Of a stretch of DNA of 64,000 nt, positions 1 to 11,925 are shown in pieces. How positions within the stretch are numbered: position 1 is the stretch's first letter; each line of letters begins with the position of its first letter. This stretch comes from Salticus scenicus (lineage: Eukaryota; Arthropoda; Arachnida; Araneae; Salticidae). The stretch spans positions 273,530,403 to 273,594,402 of the forward strand of contig OZ005648.1 in the NCBI GenBank assembly GCA_963930645.1, in the 5' to 3' direction. Below the pieces are notes generated by a model. The model saw only the letters and a list, made by a program, of their open reading frames with translations, was not told the DNA's origin and ran no database searches. Both the position numbers and the translations under genes were made by a program.

Positions 1-668
1 ATTAAAAAATTTTGTCCTGGTTGAGTGTTACTCTTATAAATACTCTTTTCTTTTTATTATTATTTTATAGGGTGGTTAAAAATAATCTTAATTATGTACA
101 TTTTACGAAATCTTGTTTTATATGCTGCCATCTAAAAAAATTATGATAAAAAGAGGCAACGGCGTCAACTGTTAAGCGACGTGTACCAAAAGTTGATAGA
201 CACTAATTTATGTCAAGGTACAACTAAATATAATGTTTTATGCAATCCCGCTCATTAGTTGTCCAGCTGGTTGAAAATTATTGTCACACACACAGAGACG
301 GGTATTTTTTAAAAATGGTGAAATCCTTTTCATAATATCTCAAAATGTGTTAATCTATTGAAAACCATAAGTCGAAAAATTTTTCGAGTCCAATATTTTT
401 TTCTTCCATTGATTATAGTAGAGAGCAAAAAAGTGATAAATCACCCTATTATCAAGTAATATCTCAATTTACTTTCAAATATCTTGAGCGTGTAATTGGA
501 TATCTGAATCTCTAATTAATATTAAGAAAAAGTTTTTTTTTTTCTCGTAAAAAAAATTTTTAAGAGAAAAAAAAAAAATTAAATTGTATTTTTTAGTAGG
601 TGCGTATTTTAACTTTTCGAACTTGCTAAGTGATAAATAACAGCTGCGAAATTAGTATTTTCTGGTTG

Positions 669-702
<34 letters not shown>

Positions 703-2934
703 TGTGGGGGACAATAATTTTTTTCAAAAAGAAGGAAAATATGGGGTGACGCCACCCGACTTTCCGAATATTTAGAAATTAACAGTTGTTTAAACGAATT
801 TAAATCAGGATATGTCAATAATTAAACAAAAGGAAGAATCATGATAGAGCGTCTGAGTACTTCTACCCACGTTCATTCCCAAAAATCATTAATATGCTTA
901 AAAAAGAAAAAAGAAAAAAGGACTGCAAAGCGGCACCTCAAATTACAAACTCCTCATGTTCGTTTGTTGTAAAATGGACCGTAATGCATCTAAATACTTT
1001 TGTGTGGCTTGATAAAAGCAAGCTCGCGACCATACTGTAGCAGAATTCTAAAATGTATATAGGTTTTATTCTCTTTTACGTAATTTCAAGCACTTTAGAT
1101 AATCAGTCCCCGTAGGACATAATAGGTGTAAATTCTTTTATGGTTCCCAGCAAAGAATTATAAGAAATGCGCACGTTATTTCCCACAAGGATCATATTTT
1201 ATCAAAACAATGTAACATGGTTTTTTCAATTTTAAAATATTTATCATTACTAAAACAAACTTTAAATAATTTGAGTCAACAGACCGCAATGTTACAGTAT
1301 TCTACGTCGTATTCCTGTAAAGTTGTTATTGTTGTTGTTTGTGTAGATTAAGGCTGATTGACTAGGGTCCTAGGCCTAAAATGTCTGTAAAGAAGAAAAA
1401 AAAAAAAGCTATAATTTCTGCACTCATGAAAATTTGTATATGTTATTCTGACGACGACGTAAATTTGAGTCCATAGTGTGTAATACATATATATATATAT
1501 ATATATATAAAGACATCTACACCACCGTAAATATAGTAAAAATGGATTCAGGAGACACAAAACAGGAGACACAAAACATAAAGATACATAAAAAATCTCA
1601 CACCTAAAAGGTTTTCACGACTACAATATTTACCTTACAACAGCATACGTTTGATAATAATAATAATAATAAACTTGTAATAATATTCCTATCAATAGAT
1701 TGTTTTGTTTCAATTAATGCTGAAGTATTTGACATTTAAGATGCACAAAAAATTAAAGATAAAAAATACCAATGTTCTTTTTTGCTTTTCTTAGACTCGT
1801 TAAATGAATACCAGAAATGCTAGTCGTAAAAAATGAGATGATTTCCCGTCTATTTTCATATTTAAAAATATTACCTGAAGAAGCTTAGTTTGAAATTTTC
1901 ATTTAATGAGCATCATTAAAAGAATTGTCATTATCGTAAGCATTTTCTTTCTTTCTTCCCCCCCCCCCTCCCTTTTTAACAAAAAATAAGAAAGTAAATA
2001 CTTTTTCAGTAATTTGTTTGGAAAATGAAATTCCAAAGGATGTATACAGATTATATATACATATATACGCAGATTTCTTTTGATCAAAGCGGTTTTCAGT
2101 TAGTGCAGTAAATTTTCTTATTCACACTCCTTGGAATAACGCGGAGAAAATTCGAGTAGGTGATTTATTTTTATTTTTATTTATTTATTTACAAAAAGCA
2201 TAGAAAAGAAAGAAAGAAAAGGAAAGAGAGGAAGGAAGAAAATACACACGTTTTTAGCAATTTGTTCGGAAAATAAAATTTAAAAGAATATATATACATG
2301 TATATATGAAGGTTTCACTCGATTAGTGTGTTTTTTATTAACCAGCTATTATTGTTATAAAGTTTTAGCAGAGTCACCAAAAGAATTAATTTTGAAATAT
2401 GTGTTGTACAGCCGAAAAGCAAAGTATCTACAAAAAACACTGAATATACTAACAATTTAATTATTATTATTATTATTATTAGTTCAAGACACTAAAAAAG
2501 TTAAAATCTAAGCCCTATTTATATTATGTTCCATGAAATTATACATAAGTTATACTCGTATAATAAAAGGAAAGGAAAGAAGGGGAATTAACTACTCTAT
2601 AAATAAATTTTCTGTTTATTTGACAATTTAAAATCTTACTTTCTTTCGATATTTCCATCCATTCTACTTTAGGGGGAGAAGAGGGGGTGGGGGGGGGTGT
2701 ATATTCTTTCACAGAGAAAAAAAAAAGTTTAAAAGTTTGGTTATAGAATTATTTCAACTGAAAATGTATCATAAGGAATTTCAATATGATGATCATCACA
2801 GCTGTGATTGCTGTTGCCTGTAGAAACTTACATCTGCAATAGTGCTTTAGCGTCGGGATGAACAAACAAATAGTACTATGTTATTTTCCCAGATGATTTA
2901 AATTTCTTATTTCTGTCTATGACACCTTGATGGT
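1..2934. other. AT-rich 5' flank or 5'-UTR intron, no gene recognised
   Basis: No coding similarity is seen. It holds (TTA)n near 671-702 and 2461-2481, (AT)n near 1487-1509, a C run at 1960-1969 and a G-rich run near 2671-2697. A diverged direct duplication pairs about 1980-2100 with about 2240-2340: each copy has an AATTTGTTYGGAAAATRAAAT stretch followed by TA-rich DNA and a TTTC...GATTA/GATCAA motif. No promoter can be called. Confidence 0.6.
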
Positions 2935-3316
2935 TATATCTGTATTTGGCGGTACCATGGTGAAAGGTGGTATAGTTCTTGCATTATGCATCGTCATACC
3001 GGTCTTTCACTTGACATTTAGGTTTAGGGTGAATGTATAATAATGGTACGCTGAAAAGTCAGCGCTATACCTGTGCGATTTTAGAGTCTGTTGTCTTACT
3101 TTATGTTCATGTCTTGCTTGCAGCCTTATTTCAACAAGTTGTGAAAAGGCATTTTACAATTTGCAGTCTGCAGGAGTTTTTCTTTACACGCCATGTTGCA
3201 TTGCTGCCTTGGCGTGCCTATTCACCTGATTTGTTCTCCGTCGAACACGTTTGATTGATGCCCCCCCCCCCAAAAAAAAAAAAAATAAATAAATAAATAA
3301 ATAAATAAATAAAAAA

Positions 3317-3351
<35 letters not shown>

Positions 3352-3500
3352 ACTGATCATTACGCAGTGGGCAATTGGTAATATTTTGAGATTCACACTA
3401 GAGGTGGTCCAGCACGCATCGAAAACCTTTTTGATTCAATATCAAAGACGTGTAGCAGAAGTTATTATTAGCGGTGGCGTTATACGAAATATTGTTTTTC
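2935..3500 (+). pseudogene. Degenerate Tc1-like transposase fragment
   Basis: Read in shifting frames the + strand gives RHTGLSL, then NGTLKSQRY, LAALFQQ, LLPWRAYSPDLFSVEHV, RIENLFDSIS and RRVAEVIISGG. These appear in the order of the catalytic half of Tc1-type transposases: the GTL.S.RY block, the FQQDNAR region with the second Asp lost, the PDLxPIEHVWD region holding the third acidic residue, and the SMPRRV..VI..GG tail. Frameshifts and an (AAAT)n microsatellite with C and A runs (3261-3351) between EHV and the tail show it is dead. No TIRs could be placed with confidence. Confidence 0.8.
3261..3351. repeat. (AAAT)n microsatellite with C and A runs
   Basis: Ten C, then A-rich DNA, then repeated AAAT units, lying inside the Tc1 remnant between its EHV and IENLFDS blocks. 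Confidence 0.95.
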
Positions 3501-3797
3501 CCATATTTCTCTATTTAAAAGTCATTGTATTTTCAATCATTTCATCTTTGTATTATTTCATATTTATCTCATAAACTTAGTGTTGGTATCTCTTGCTCTT
3601 CTTGGTGTTGTATTTTGGATGATCAAAAATGTATTTTTGTACGAATCATCAAATAAGAAGGGATTTAATAATTCTACATGCAATGCTTATACATTATACT
3701 TTATAATAAAAGTAGAGAATATCTTTGAGCCGAATAATATTTATTAAGAAATATGTATTAGATAACTAAAAGACTTTTAAGTTCTACATTTTTTTAA

Positions 3798-3834
<37 letters not shown>

Positions 3835-3870
3835 TTAAGACTTGTTTAAAGACTTTTTTTTTTCTTGCAG
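3501..3870. other. Sequence just upstream of DUOXA exon 1, with acceptor
   Basis: AT-rich, with a (TTA)n array at about 3801-3834 only some 35 bases before the exon 1 acceptor. The pyrimidine tract and CAG are at 3854-3870. Nothing else is recognised. Confidence 0.6.
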
Positions 3871-4053
3871 GTTTTGCTTTCTGAAATGGGTAGTGAAGTG
3901 TATCAGGCATTTAGAGAGCATGGCAGACCGACTTATTATGGAGAAAACAGATGGCCAGTAACCGCCGATAAAGTAGTCTATGGAATTTTATATGCTTTCC
4001 TTGCCATTGCTTTTTCATTTTACGTCATCATTCTTGGAATACGTGGAAATGAA
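3871..4053 (+). CDS. DUOXA: DUOXA exon 1 (first coding exon), residues 1-56
   Basis: A pyrimidine tract and TTCTTGCAG end at 3870, and the donor GAA|GTAAGT follows at 4054. The frame is also open from 3871 to 3885, but family proteins begin close to the first ATG, which is at 3886 in a good context (GAAATGG). So 3871-3885 is probably 5'-UTR spliced from an upstream non-coding exon that I cannot locate. The exon encodes the short N-terminus with NRWPVTAD and the whole first membrane segment (VVYGILYAFLAIAFSFYVII), and ends in phase 0 after GIRGNE. Confidence 0.95.
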
Positions 4054-4471
4054 GTAAGTTGAATTTTTAACATCGTCGAAGTAAACAAGTACATCAACAA
4101 ACAAAAATTTTAAATGCTTGTCTAAAAAATGAAGTTGATTAGATTTTCTTTCACTTCCTATTTGTGTATGGAAGAAGTCTTCTTTCATCATAATTATTTT
4201 GACGTCCAAGTTTAATGCATTATAAAAAAAATTTCGAAAATCTTATAAAAAAAAAATAATCTCAAAATAATACTATGAACTCGAACTTAAATTTAATTTT
4301 ATTTGCTAATCATTTTAACAGTCATTACATATTTAGCGTGAAGGGGGGGGGGAGGGGGTAAGTATAACGAAATTTTGGTATAATTCGAATTTGGCGTTAT
4401 TTTGCTCAGTTGCTCATTATATTTACAATTCTGGAAATTTTATGCATAAACTAATTTTTTAAAAATGCGAG

Positions 4472-4502
<31 letters not shown>

Positions 4503-6880
4503 AATTAATAATGTTCCATAAAAAAAAAAAAAAAGAGAGAGAGAGAGAGAGAGAATAATAATAATAATAATAATCTGTTTCATTTTTTACACATGCCGCA
4601 GGGTTTGGGACAAGTGTAACCTCGGTCTACTCTCTTTAAGGGGTTGAGCAACGTTTTAATAGCATGGGAAATATGAACTTGAAGTAAGAACTTTCATGTC
4701 AGATATTGTACAGCTTGTAGCTGAAGCGGTTTCCAAAAAATTGTACAGCATACCCCTTATTTTTACCATTTCCTCCCCCTCTTTTAAAGCGGTTTTGGCA
4801 ATTTTTTAATAATACAATGAATATGAATTTAAATGAAGATATTTTGTACTATATACGGTGTTTCTAATTCAAGCGGTTTCTATATTGCCCAGTCTATCCC
4901 TTCTTTCCTCCTTGGAAAGAGGAGAAGCAATTTTTTAATAACCTAATCACTCCTTCTAAGTACTTAGAAACATGTGTACCGATATTCTTTTGAATTCGTC
5001 AAAAGATGTGGATTTGTATATCGAACAAACAATCAAACTTCATTTATATATAGATAGTTTAGTCAAGTACTTAATTATCGACTGACATTTGTAAGAATTA
5101 AAAAAAAAAAAAAAAAAAAAACCCTCTAAATAAATATTTATTTTGAAACATTCTTAAAATATATTTTATCTCTATATCTATTCAGTCTATTTAGTAATTA
5201 ATTTATTCAGTAATCTGTTTATTTTCCTCTCATGTCCATTCAGTTGTACGTGTTTTAGAACCTCTAAATCTAACGAAATCTGAGAGATAAATTTTTATGG
5301 AATGCAATGTATCATTAAGCTTTTTTCTGAACACCATTTAATGTGTTATAAACCATTACAGTTTAATATATCGACATTTTATTTTGTCTGTCGCGTGATT
5401 CAAAACTATTTCAGTTTTTCCTTCTTTGTTTAAGGATCGATTGAGTCATAAGTCAAATCCAAGTTGTATAACAACGCACGCTTTATAAGATATAAAAATA
5501 TATTTGCATACATATACATGAATGTATGCTTGTAGATACGTTAATTGTAAAATTCTAGAGTTTTTAATCGATTTACGCAAGCATGGCATACACTTTTCAG
5601 AAATTGGCTAAAAAAGTCGTTTTTTCTCCCTATACCTCACCCCCGCTCCCTTTTTTTCTAATGCCCATCCATTCCTTCCCTTTGAAAAAATCTACTACTT
5701 TCTGTAGTACGGAGTATCTACTACTTTTTGTAGTATGGAGTATCCACTACTTTCTGTAGTATGGAGTATCTACTACTTTTTGTAGTATGGAGTATCCACT
5801 ATTTTCTGCAGTATGGAGTATTTACTACTTTCTGTAGTATGGAAAATAAAATTTTCATAATGGCCATCTGCCATATCAAGTTTGGTGCCTTTATACGCAA
5901 CAGAAGCTGAGATCCTTCCTCTACACGGAGAAAACCGAGAAAACTGTATCATAGCAGCACCACAAATCGGTCAGTATAAAGACCTATCTAAGAGTTGTTG
6001 ATGTTAATTGCATAGTTGACAACTCTTAAATAGGTCTTTATATTACAGCAACAAATAATTATATGGTAATTTTTACCAGTATATATTTAGTGTTAAAATG
6101 TGTAATTCAATTGACTATCGTTATTATTTTTTATAAGTACTGAATTCGCGCACATTATCTTATTGAGTTAGATTCAAGTATATTGCAGAAATATCGTTGA
6201 TATGTCACTACAGAGAAAGTTAAATCATTAATGGGGATATTTAAAAAAGAAAAGACATTGCATGTGGACTTTATTCTTTTATAGTAATTTGACTCTCATG
6301 GATTTTAAATTAATGGACTTATTTCTTATTGAATATGTATCTCTAAACTTATATATATTTTAATGGAATTTATATTATAACATAACTGTGAGGAAGACTC
6401 AACGAGATGAATCGAAGGCTAAGAATGAATAAGTAACTAATTGGAATGTTTTGCTGTATATATAAGAGAATGTTTTTTATAGGTTTTTTTTATACTTGAA
6501 AAAGGCTTTTTTAGCAGTTACATTGTAAAATATTTGAACTGGTTGCATTAAAAATGATACATTGTTTAGTATACATACTATAATTAAAATATAAATAAAT
6601 AAATAAATAACTTAATACAATGCATTCAGCATAATGAAATTCATATATGTTGTTAGAATGCTTAAAAATGAATCACGATACGTTTTGCAATCATTTGGCA
6701 TCAAATTTGGTGCAAGTATTTATGAATTATAAGAAATAACCACAAGGTCATAAGTTAAAAGGCAATATATATGCACATGTCTACAGATAGATGTAGAGAG
6801 ACAGATACAAAGAGGATTGAGGGAAACGACAGTCCTCCTCAGTCTTTACTTTTATAGCAAGTTAATCATACACACACACG

Positions 6881-6932
<52 letters not shown>

Positions 6933-7094
6933 TTTTAAATAATATGGAATAGATAAAAATGGCCTGCTGAGTAATAAATAATGGAAATGAGATGTTGAGG
7001 CTCCCGATCAGCAAATTCACTAGTTTATAATAAGTGTACTTTTATAATAAGTGTAAATATACTTTTGTAGTGAGTTAATCATACACACACACGC

Positions 7095-7139
<45 letters not shown>

Positions 7140-7306
7140 ATTATTTTAAATAATATGGAATAGATAAAAATGGCCTGCCGAGTAATAAATAATGCAAATG
7201 AGATGTTGAGGCTCCCGATCAGCAAATTCACTAGTTTATAATAAGTGTACTTTTATAATAAGTGTAAATATACTTTTGTAGCGAGTTAATCATACACACA
7301 CACGCG

Positions 7307-7354
<48 letters not shown>

Positions 7355-8804
7355 ATTATTTTAAATAATATGGAATAGATAAAAATGGCCTGCTGAGTAA
7401 TAAATAATGCAAATGAGATGTTGAGGCTCCCGATCAGCAAATTCGCTAGCTTATAATAAATGTACATTTATAATAAGTGTAATAAATATACTTTTGTAGC
7501 GAGTTAATCATACACACACGCGCACATATATATATATGCTTAATTATGTTAAATAATATGGAATAGATAAAAATGGCCTGCTGAGTAATAAATAATTCAA
7601 ATGAGATGTTGAGTCTCCCGATTTGCAAATTCACTAATTTATTATAAGAAAAATTATTAATGTTTTTTCGGAATGCAACATGTAAATCATGTATTGAAAA
7701 TTAACATACTTGTTGTTACATATACACTATCTACCAATAAGTATTTAGACACTTTCGAATTTAGACATTTTGAAAAATATCTAGAAAAGTTCTTTAGGAA
7801 CCATTTTAAAACTTTGGTAGTGTAAAGGACATGTTATACCTCCTATATTTCAGAAAAATTGTGTCCTGAAGAAGAAAAGGGGACAGGTAAAAAATTAAGC
7901 AAAAATCAAAATATTTTGCAACACCCTGTAAAAAGTAATACTTTAATGCGTTTTAGCTGTAGCATGTGATTTTGAGGATTTTTCTCATTATTTGTATAAA
8001 TGTTTATGGGGCTACCACATATATTCACGGATATATATATATATATATAATTTTATTTTTTATTGCAAAAAAAGTATATATATATATATAACACGTAGGG
8101 TATTAGACCCAGTACAAAGACGTTTTTTAGGAAATTTGGCATACTACATTAGACACAGCATACTGCAATCAGAATGCAAAAAAGTATGAGCATTTTTACT
8201 AAATAATTTTTAACTACGCATGCGCTAGCTTTTACAAAATTTCACTTGCATAATTTAATAGCCAAAAGTATTGAGCAAATTATACGAAAATCCCAAATAA
8301 ATATCGTGTGAATTCAAAATGTTATGAGAGATAGTATGAACAGAATTCTAGTTCTTCGGAAAAAAAAGGAAGATGATTGGGATTTTTATCAATATTTATT
8401 TACAATCAGCGAACACTCTATTACCATTGGCATTGATTGAATCAAAATAAAAATGGGAGTAAAACCCCTTATAATTTAGCTTTTATTTTGAGAGAACTGA
8501 AATTCTGTTTATTCTATCTTTCATAACTTTTTGAATTTACTTGATACTTGTTTGGGGTTTTCATGTAAGTTGCTCAATACTTTTGGCTATTAAAGTATGG
8601 AAATGAATTTTTTTTTTTTTTTTTTTTTAAGCTAGCGCATGCGTAGTTGAAAATTATATAGGAAAAATGCTCATATTTCGTAAGACGTTGGACATTTTTG
8701 CATTCTGATTGCAATATGCTGTGTCTAATATAGTAGGCCAAATTTTCTAAAAATATTTTTGCACTGGATCTAACACCCTATTTTTAGTTATAATTAAAAA
8801 AATG

Positions 8805-8838
<34 letters not shown>

Positions 8839-10453
8839 CAATTAAAAAAAAAAAAAAAAAAAAAGTTATACGAGTATTTCAATGAATATATGTGGCAGCG
8901 TCATAAAAATTTATACAGATAACGAGAAAAAATATCATAATCACATGCTACAGCCAAAACGAATTTAAAGCATTACTTATTACAGGGTGATCCAAAACCT
9001 TTTGTTTTTTGTTTAATTTTTTACTGGTCCCCTTTTCATTATCAGGTCACAACTTTTGCTGAAATATATGAGGTATAAAATGTTCATTACGCAACCAAAG
9101 TTTTAAGATGATTTCTATATAACTTTGCTAGATATTTGATAAAACATCTAAATTTGAAAATATCCAAATACTTATTGGTAGACTTATTGTATACATATTT
9201 TTAAATTTTTTGCTCTTAAAATTTCGTAAAAAAAAAAAAAAACATAAATCAACATATGTTGAGTACTCGTGCTACAAATACTTATTTATATAAAATGTTT
9301 TAAGTTTTAGAGAAAAAAGATAATTACTTCTCTTTAGAGTTCTTCCAGGCCGTTAAATAAAAAACAGAACATCATTTATAAGGAAATTTTGAGAAAAAAT
9401 AAATTGTGCCATTTGAAATATTTATATTTTTTCAAGGGAAGAAATGCATAGTAAAGACTATTTCTTTGAAAATTTCTTTCAAATAATTATAATCTATTAA
9501 ACATTGTTTACAATACACATTTTTAGAAAAATAATGGAATATGGGCTGTAAAAAATAAAATAAAATAAAATAAACAAATATTTCTTTTTCTGGATTTAAA
9601 TAACATTTTTGGGGAAAAAAAAATCCTTGAAGGGTAGTTAGAAGGATTTTTTATAGCTGACATTTTCCAAAAATATTTTTGCATAAAAATTATCATCTCA
9701 CAAAGTTTTAACTTTTGTGAGATATTTGACTTTTTTTTTTTTTAGAACTGAGGGCCTATTAGTCTCAATCTGGGATTTTTGCGTTGTCGTTTTCGATAGT
9801 TGGACATTTGTCGAAATCATTTTTCGACAGTTGGACATTTATCGAAATCTAAAATTTCTCGAAAATATAATTGAATAATTTGAAAGCGATGTTATAATTT
9901 GAAAAAAGAAAAAAAAAAAAAAAAAACTAATAGTCCTCCGTCCTAAACTAAATTCTGCTTTTGCCAGAATTTCATCAGAATCTTTTTATTATTATTATTA
10001 TTATTGAAAGAAAAAGAAAAGAAAATTAATAATAATCAGTATCGTTACAAGCGATATCGAAAAAGTTTTTTTTAATAATTTTGAATTAGGAAATAAAAAG
10101 TGCGCGTGAAATAATATGAAATAAAAATAAGTAAAAAAATGAATTTAATGATTTAATGTTTTTGTTTTTCGTGGGCTGCTCATGCACATAAAAAATGCGT
10201 ATTAAAACGAGTCGAAGAAGGAAGCGAAATAAGTATTGAGTTATATTACGATAAATACGATATATAATATGATACGATATATTAGACCTATCGTCCAGGG
10301 TTAGTAGGCATTTTCGTTGAAAGAAATAGTTTGTTCGTTCGATGCAACTTGCACATTAGTCCCGTGAGGTACAACTTTCACATTAGTCCCTTGAAGTACA
10401 ACTTTCACTTTAGTCCCGTCAGGTACAACTTGCACATTAGTCCCCTTTAATTT

Positions 10454-10487
<34 letters not shown>

Positions 10488-11835
10488 ATTATCATTTTAA
10501 TTATTTGGTACCTGTCAAGACTTTACGGTGTCGCGGGAATTAAACGTATAACTGATGCCCTACCGTGGCTGAGAAAAAGATTTCGTTGAATGTAAGTAGA
10601 CTTCTTCGATGAAAAAAAATGCAAACTTCACACAAATAGATACAATGTGGATAAAAATATATATTTTTTTATGAAATATTGAAAATAATACCACTAAAAA
10701 TAGAGAAAGGTTAAAAAGAAGAAAACCATTTTATATGAGACGTACAAAAAGAAAAAGAGTTACGTTTATTTAATGATAGTTTATTGCAAATAAAAACTAA
10801 TGAATAACTTTATGAATATTCATGGAATACATCCAAATTATTTCATTAAACATTTGTTAAGTCTGAAATAATTTTGTAATTTACATTTAACATGAAATTG
10901 ATTTTACTTGAGATATATTATGTTATATATCTGAAATAAAGGGAATGGAGGTTGTGAAATGTTTAGCTGAGATTTGTATCTGATATGTCAGTTTGAGGAA
11001 GTAAATCTCTATAGCTGGATTTTCTAGTGATCTCTATATTCAAGCGATCATCATATATGTTGCGAACTATTACCCTTTTTCCATTAAATAATCCCCGAGA
11101 AAAATGAAGAAAAATGTAATGAAGAAAATTTTTAATTTGGTCAAAGTATGCGTAGAATATATATATATATATATATATAAAAACAGATGTCTGCCACTAT
11201 TGAAAGCATACCACTGAAAAACAAAGAAATAATTTAAACGAAAATAAAGAAAAAATCTGGTATGTAACAACCACGCGACCTCCATTACCCACTATTACTC
11301 ATATTATATGCTCTTTTTAGAAATAATGTGACCAGAAGACATAAAACTGGCTTAACAAATCAGTCATCTAATAACTTTTCTGTAAAAGCAAAGTAATACA
11401 TACGTCGTAAAGACATATAAAACACAGATTACACAGCGAATTTAGAAAAATTTGGTAGAGCCGTTGTAATAACCAATTTTTTTTATTATCGTGTAGAACC
11501 TTTCATTTTACAGCAGTCACTCTGTATAATGTTTAATATTAAGTCAATAGTGTTTCACTAAACCAAGTATTGGCAGTCATTTAAAATAATACTATATATA
11601 TGAAAAATGTTTATAAAAGGTTCATTTTTATAAAACGAACTTTTGTGAAGTGGTCGTTTTCAGACTTTAAATTTGTGACGAGACCATTTTAGAAATATAA
11701 GTTATGTAAAAAGGCCCATTTGATGTTAGTGGATTTTTATAAAAAGGCAGTTGATGGGCCACAATTTTCGGCTGGGTCGACCAATACTTATGACAAAATA
11801 GTAACACATTTGGGGAAAAAAAAGAAAACTTATAT

Positions 11836-11877
<42 letters not shown>

Positions 11878-11883
11878 AGCACC

Positions 11884-11925
<42 letters not shown>

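Noticed and set aside
5690..7645. CRISPR-like regularly spaced repeats
   Set aside because: Contiguous minisatellite and tandem units without unique spacers, in a spliced eukaryotic gene.
10301..10495. Minus-strand frame as an independent gene
   Set aside because: It starts in a poly-A-derived lysine run; only the 27-bp repeat part is shared with the other copy, so it is described as a coding minisatellite.
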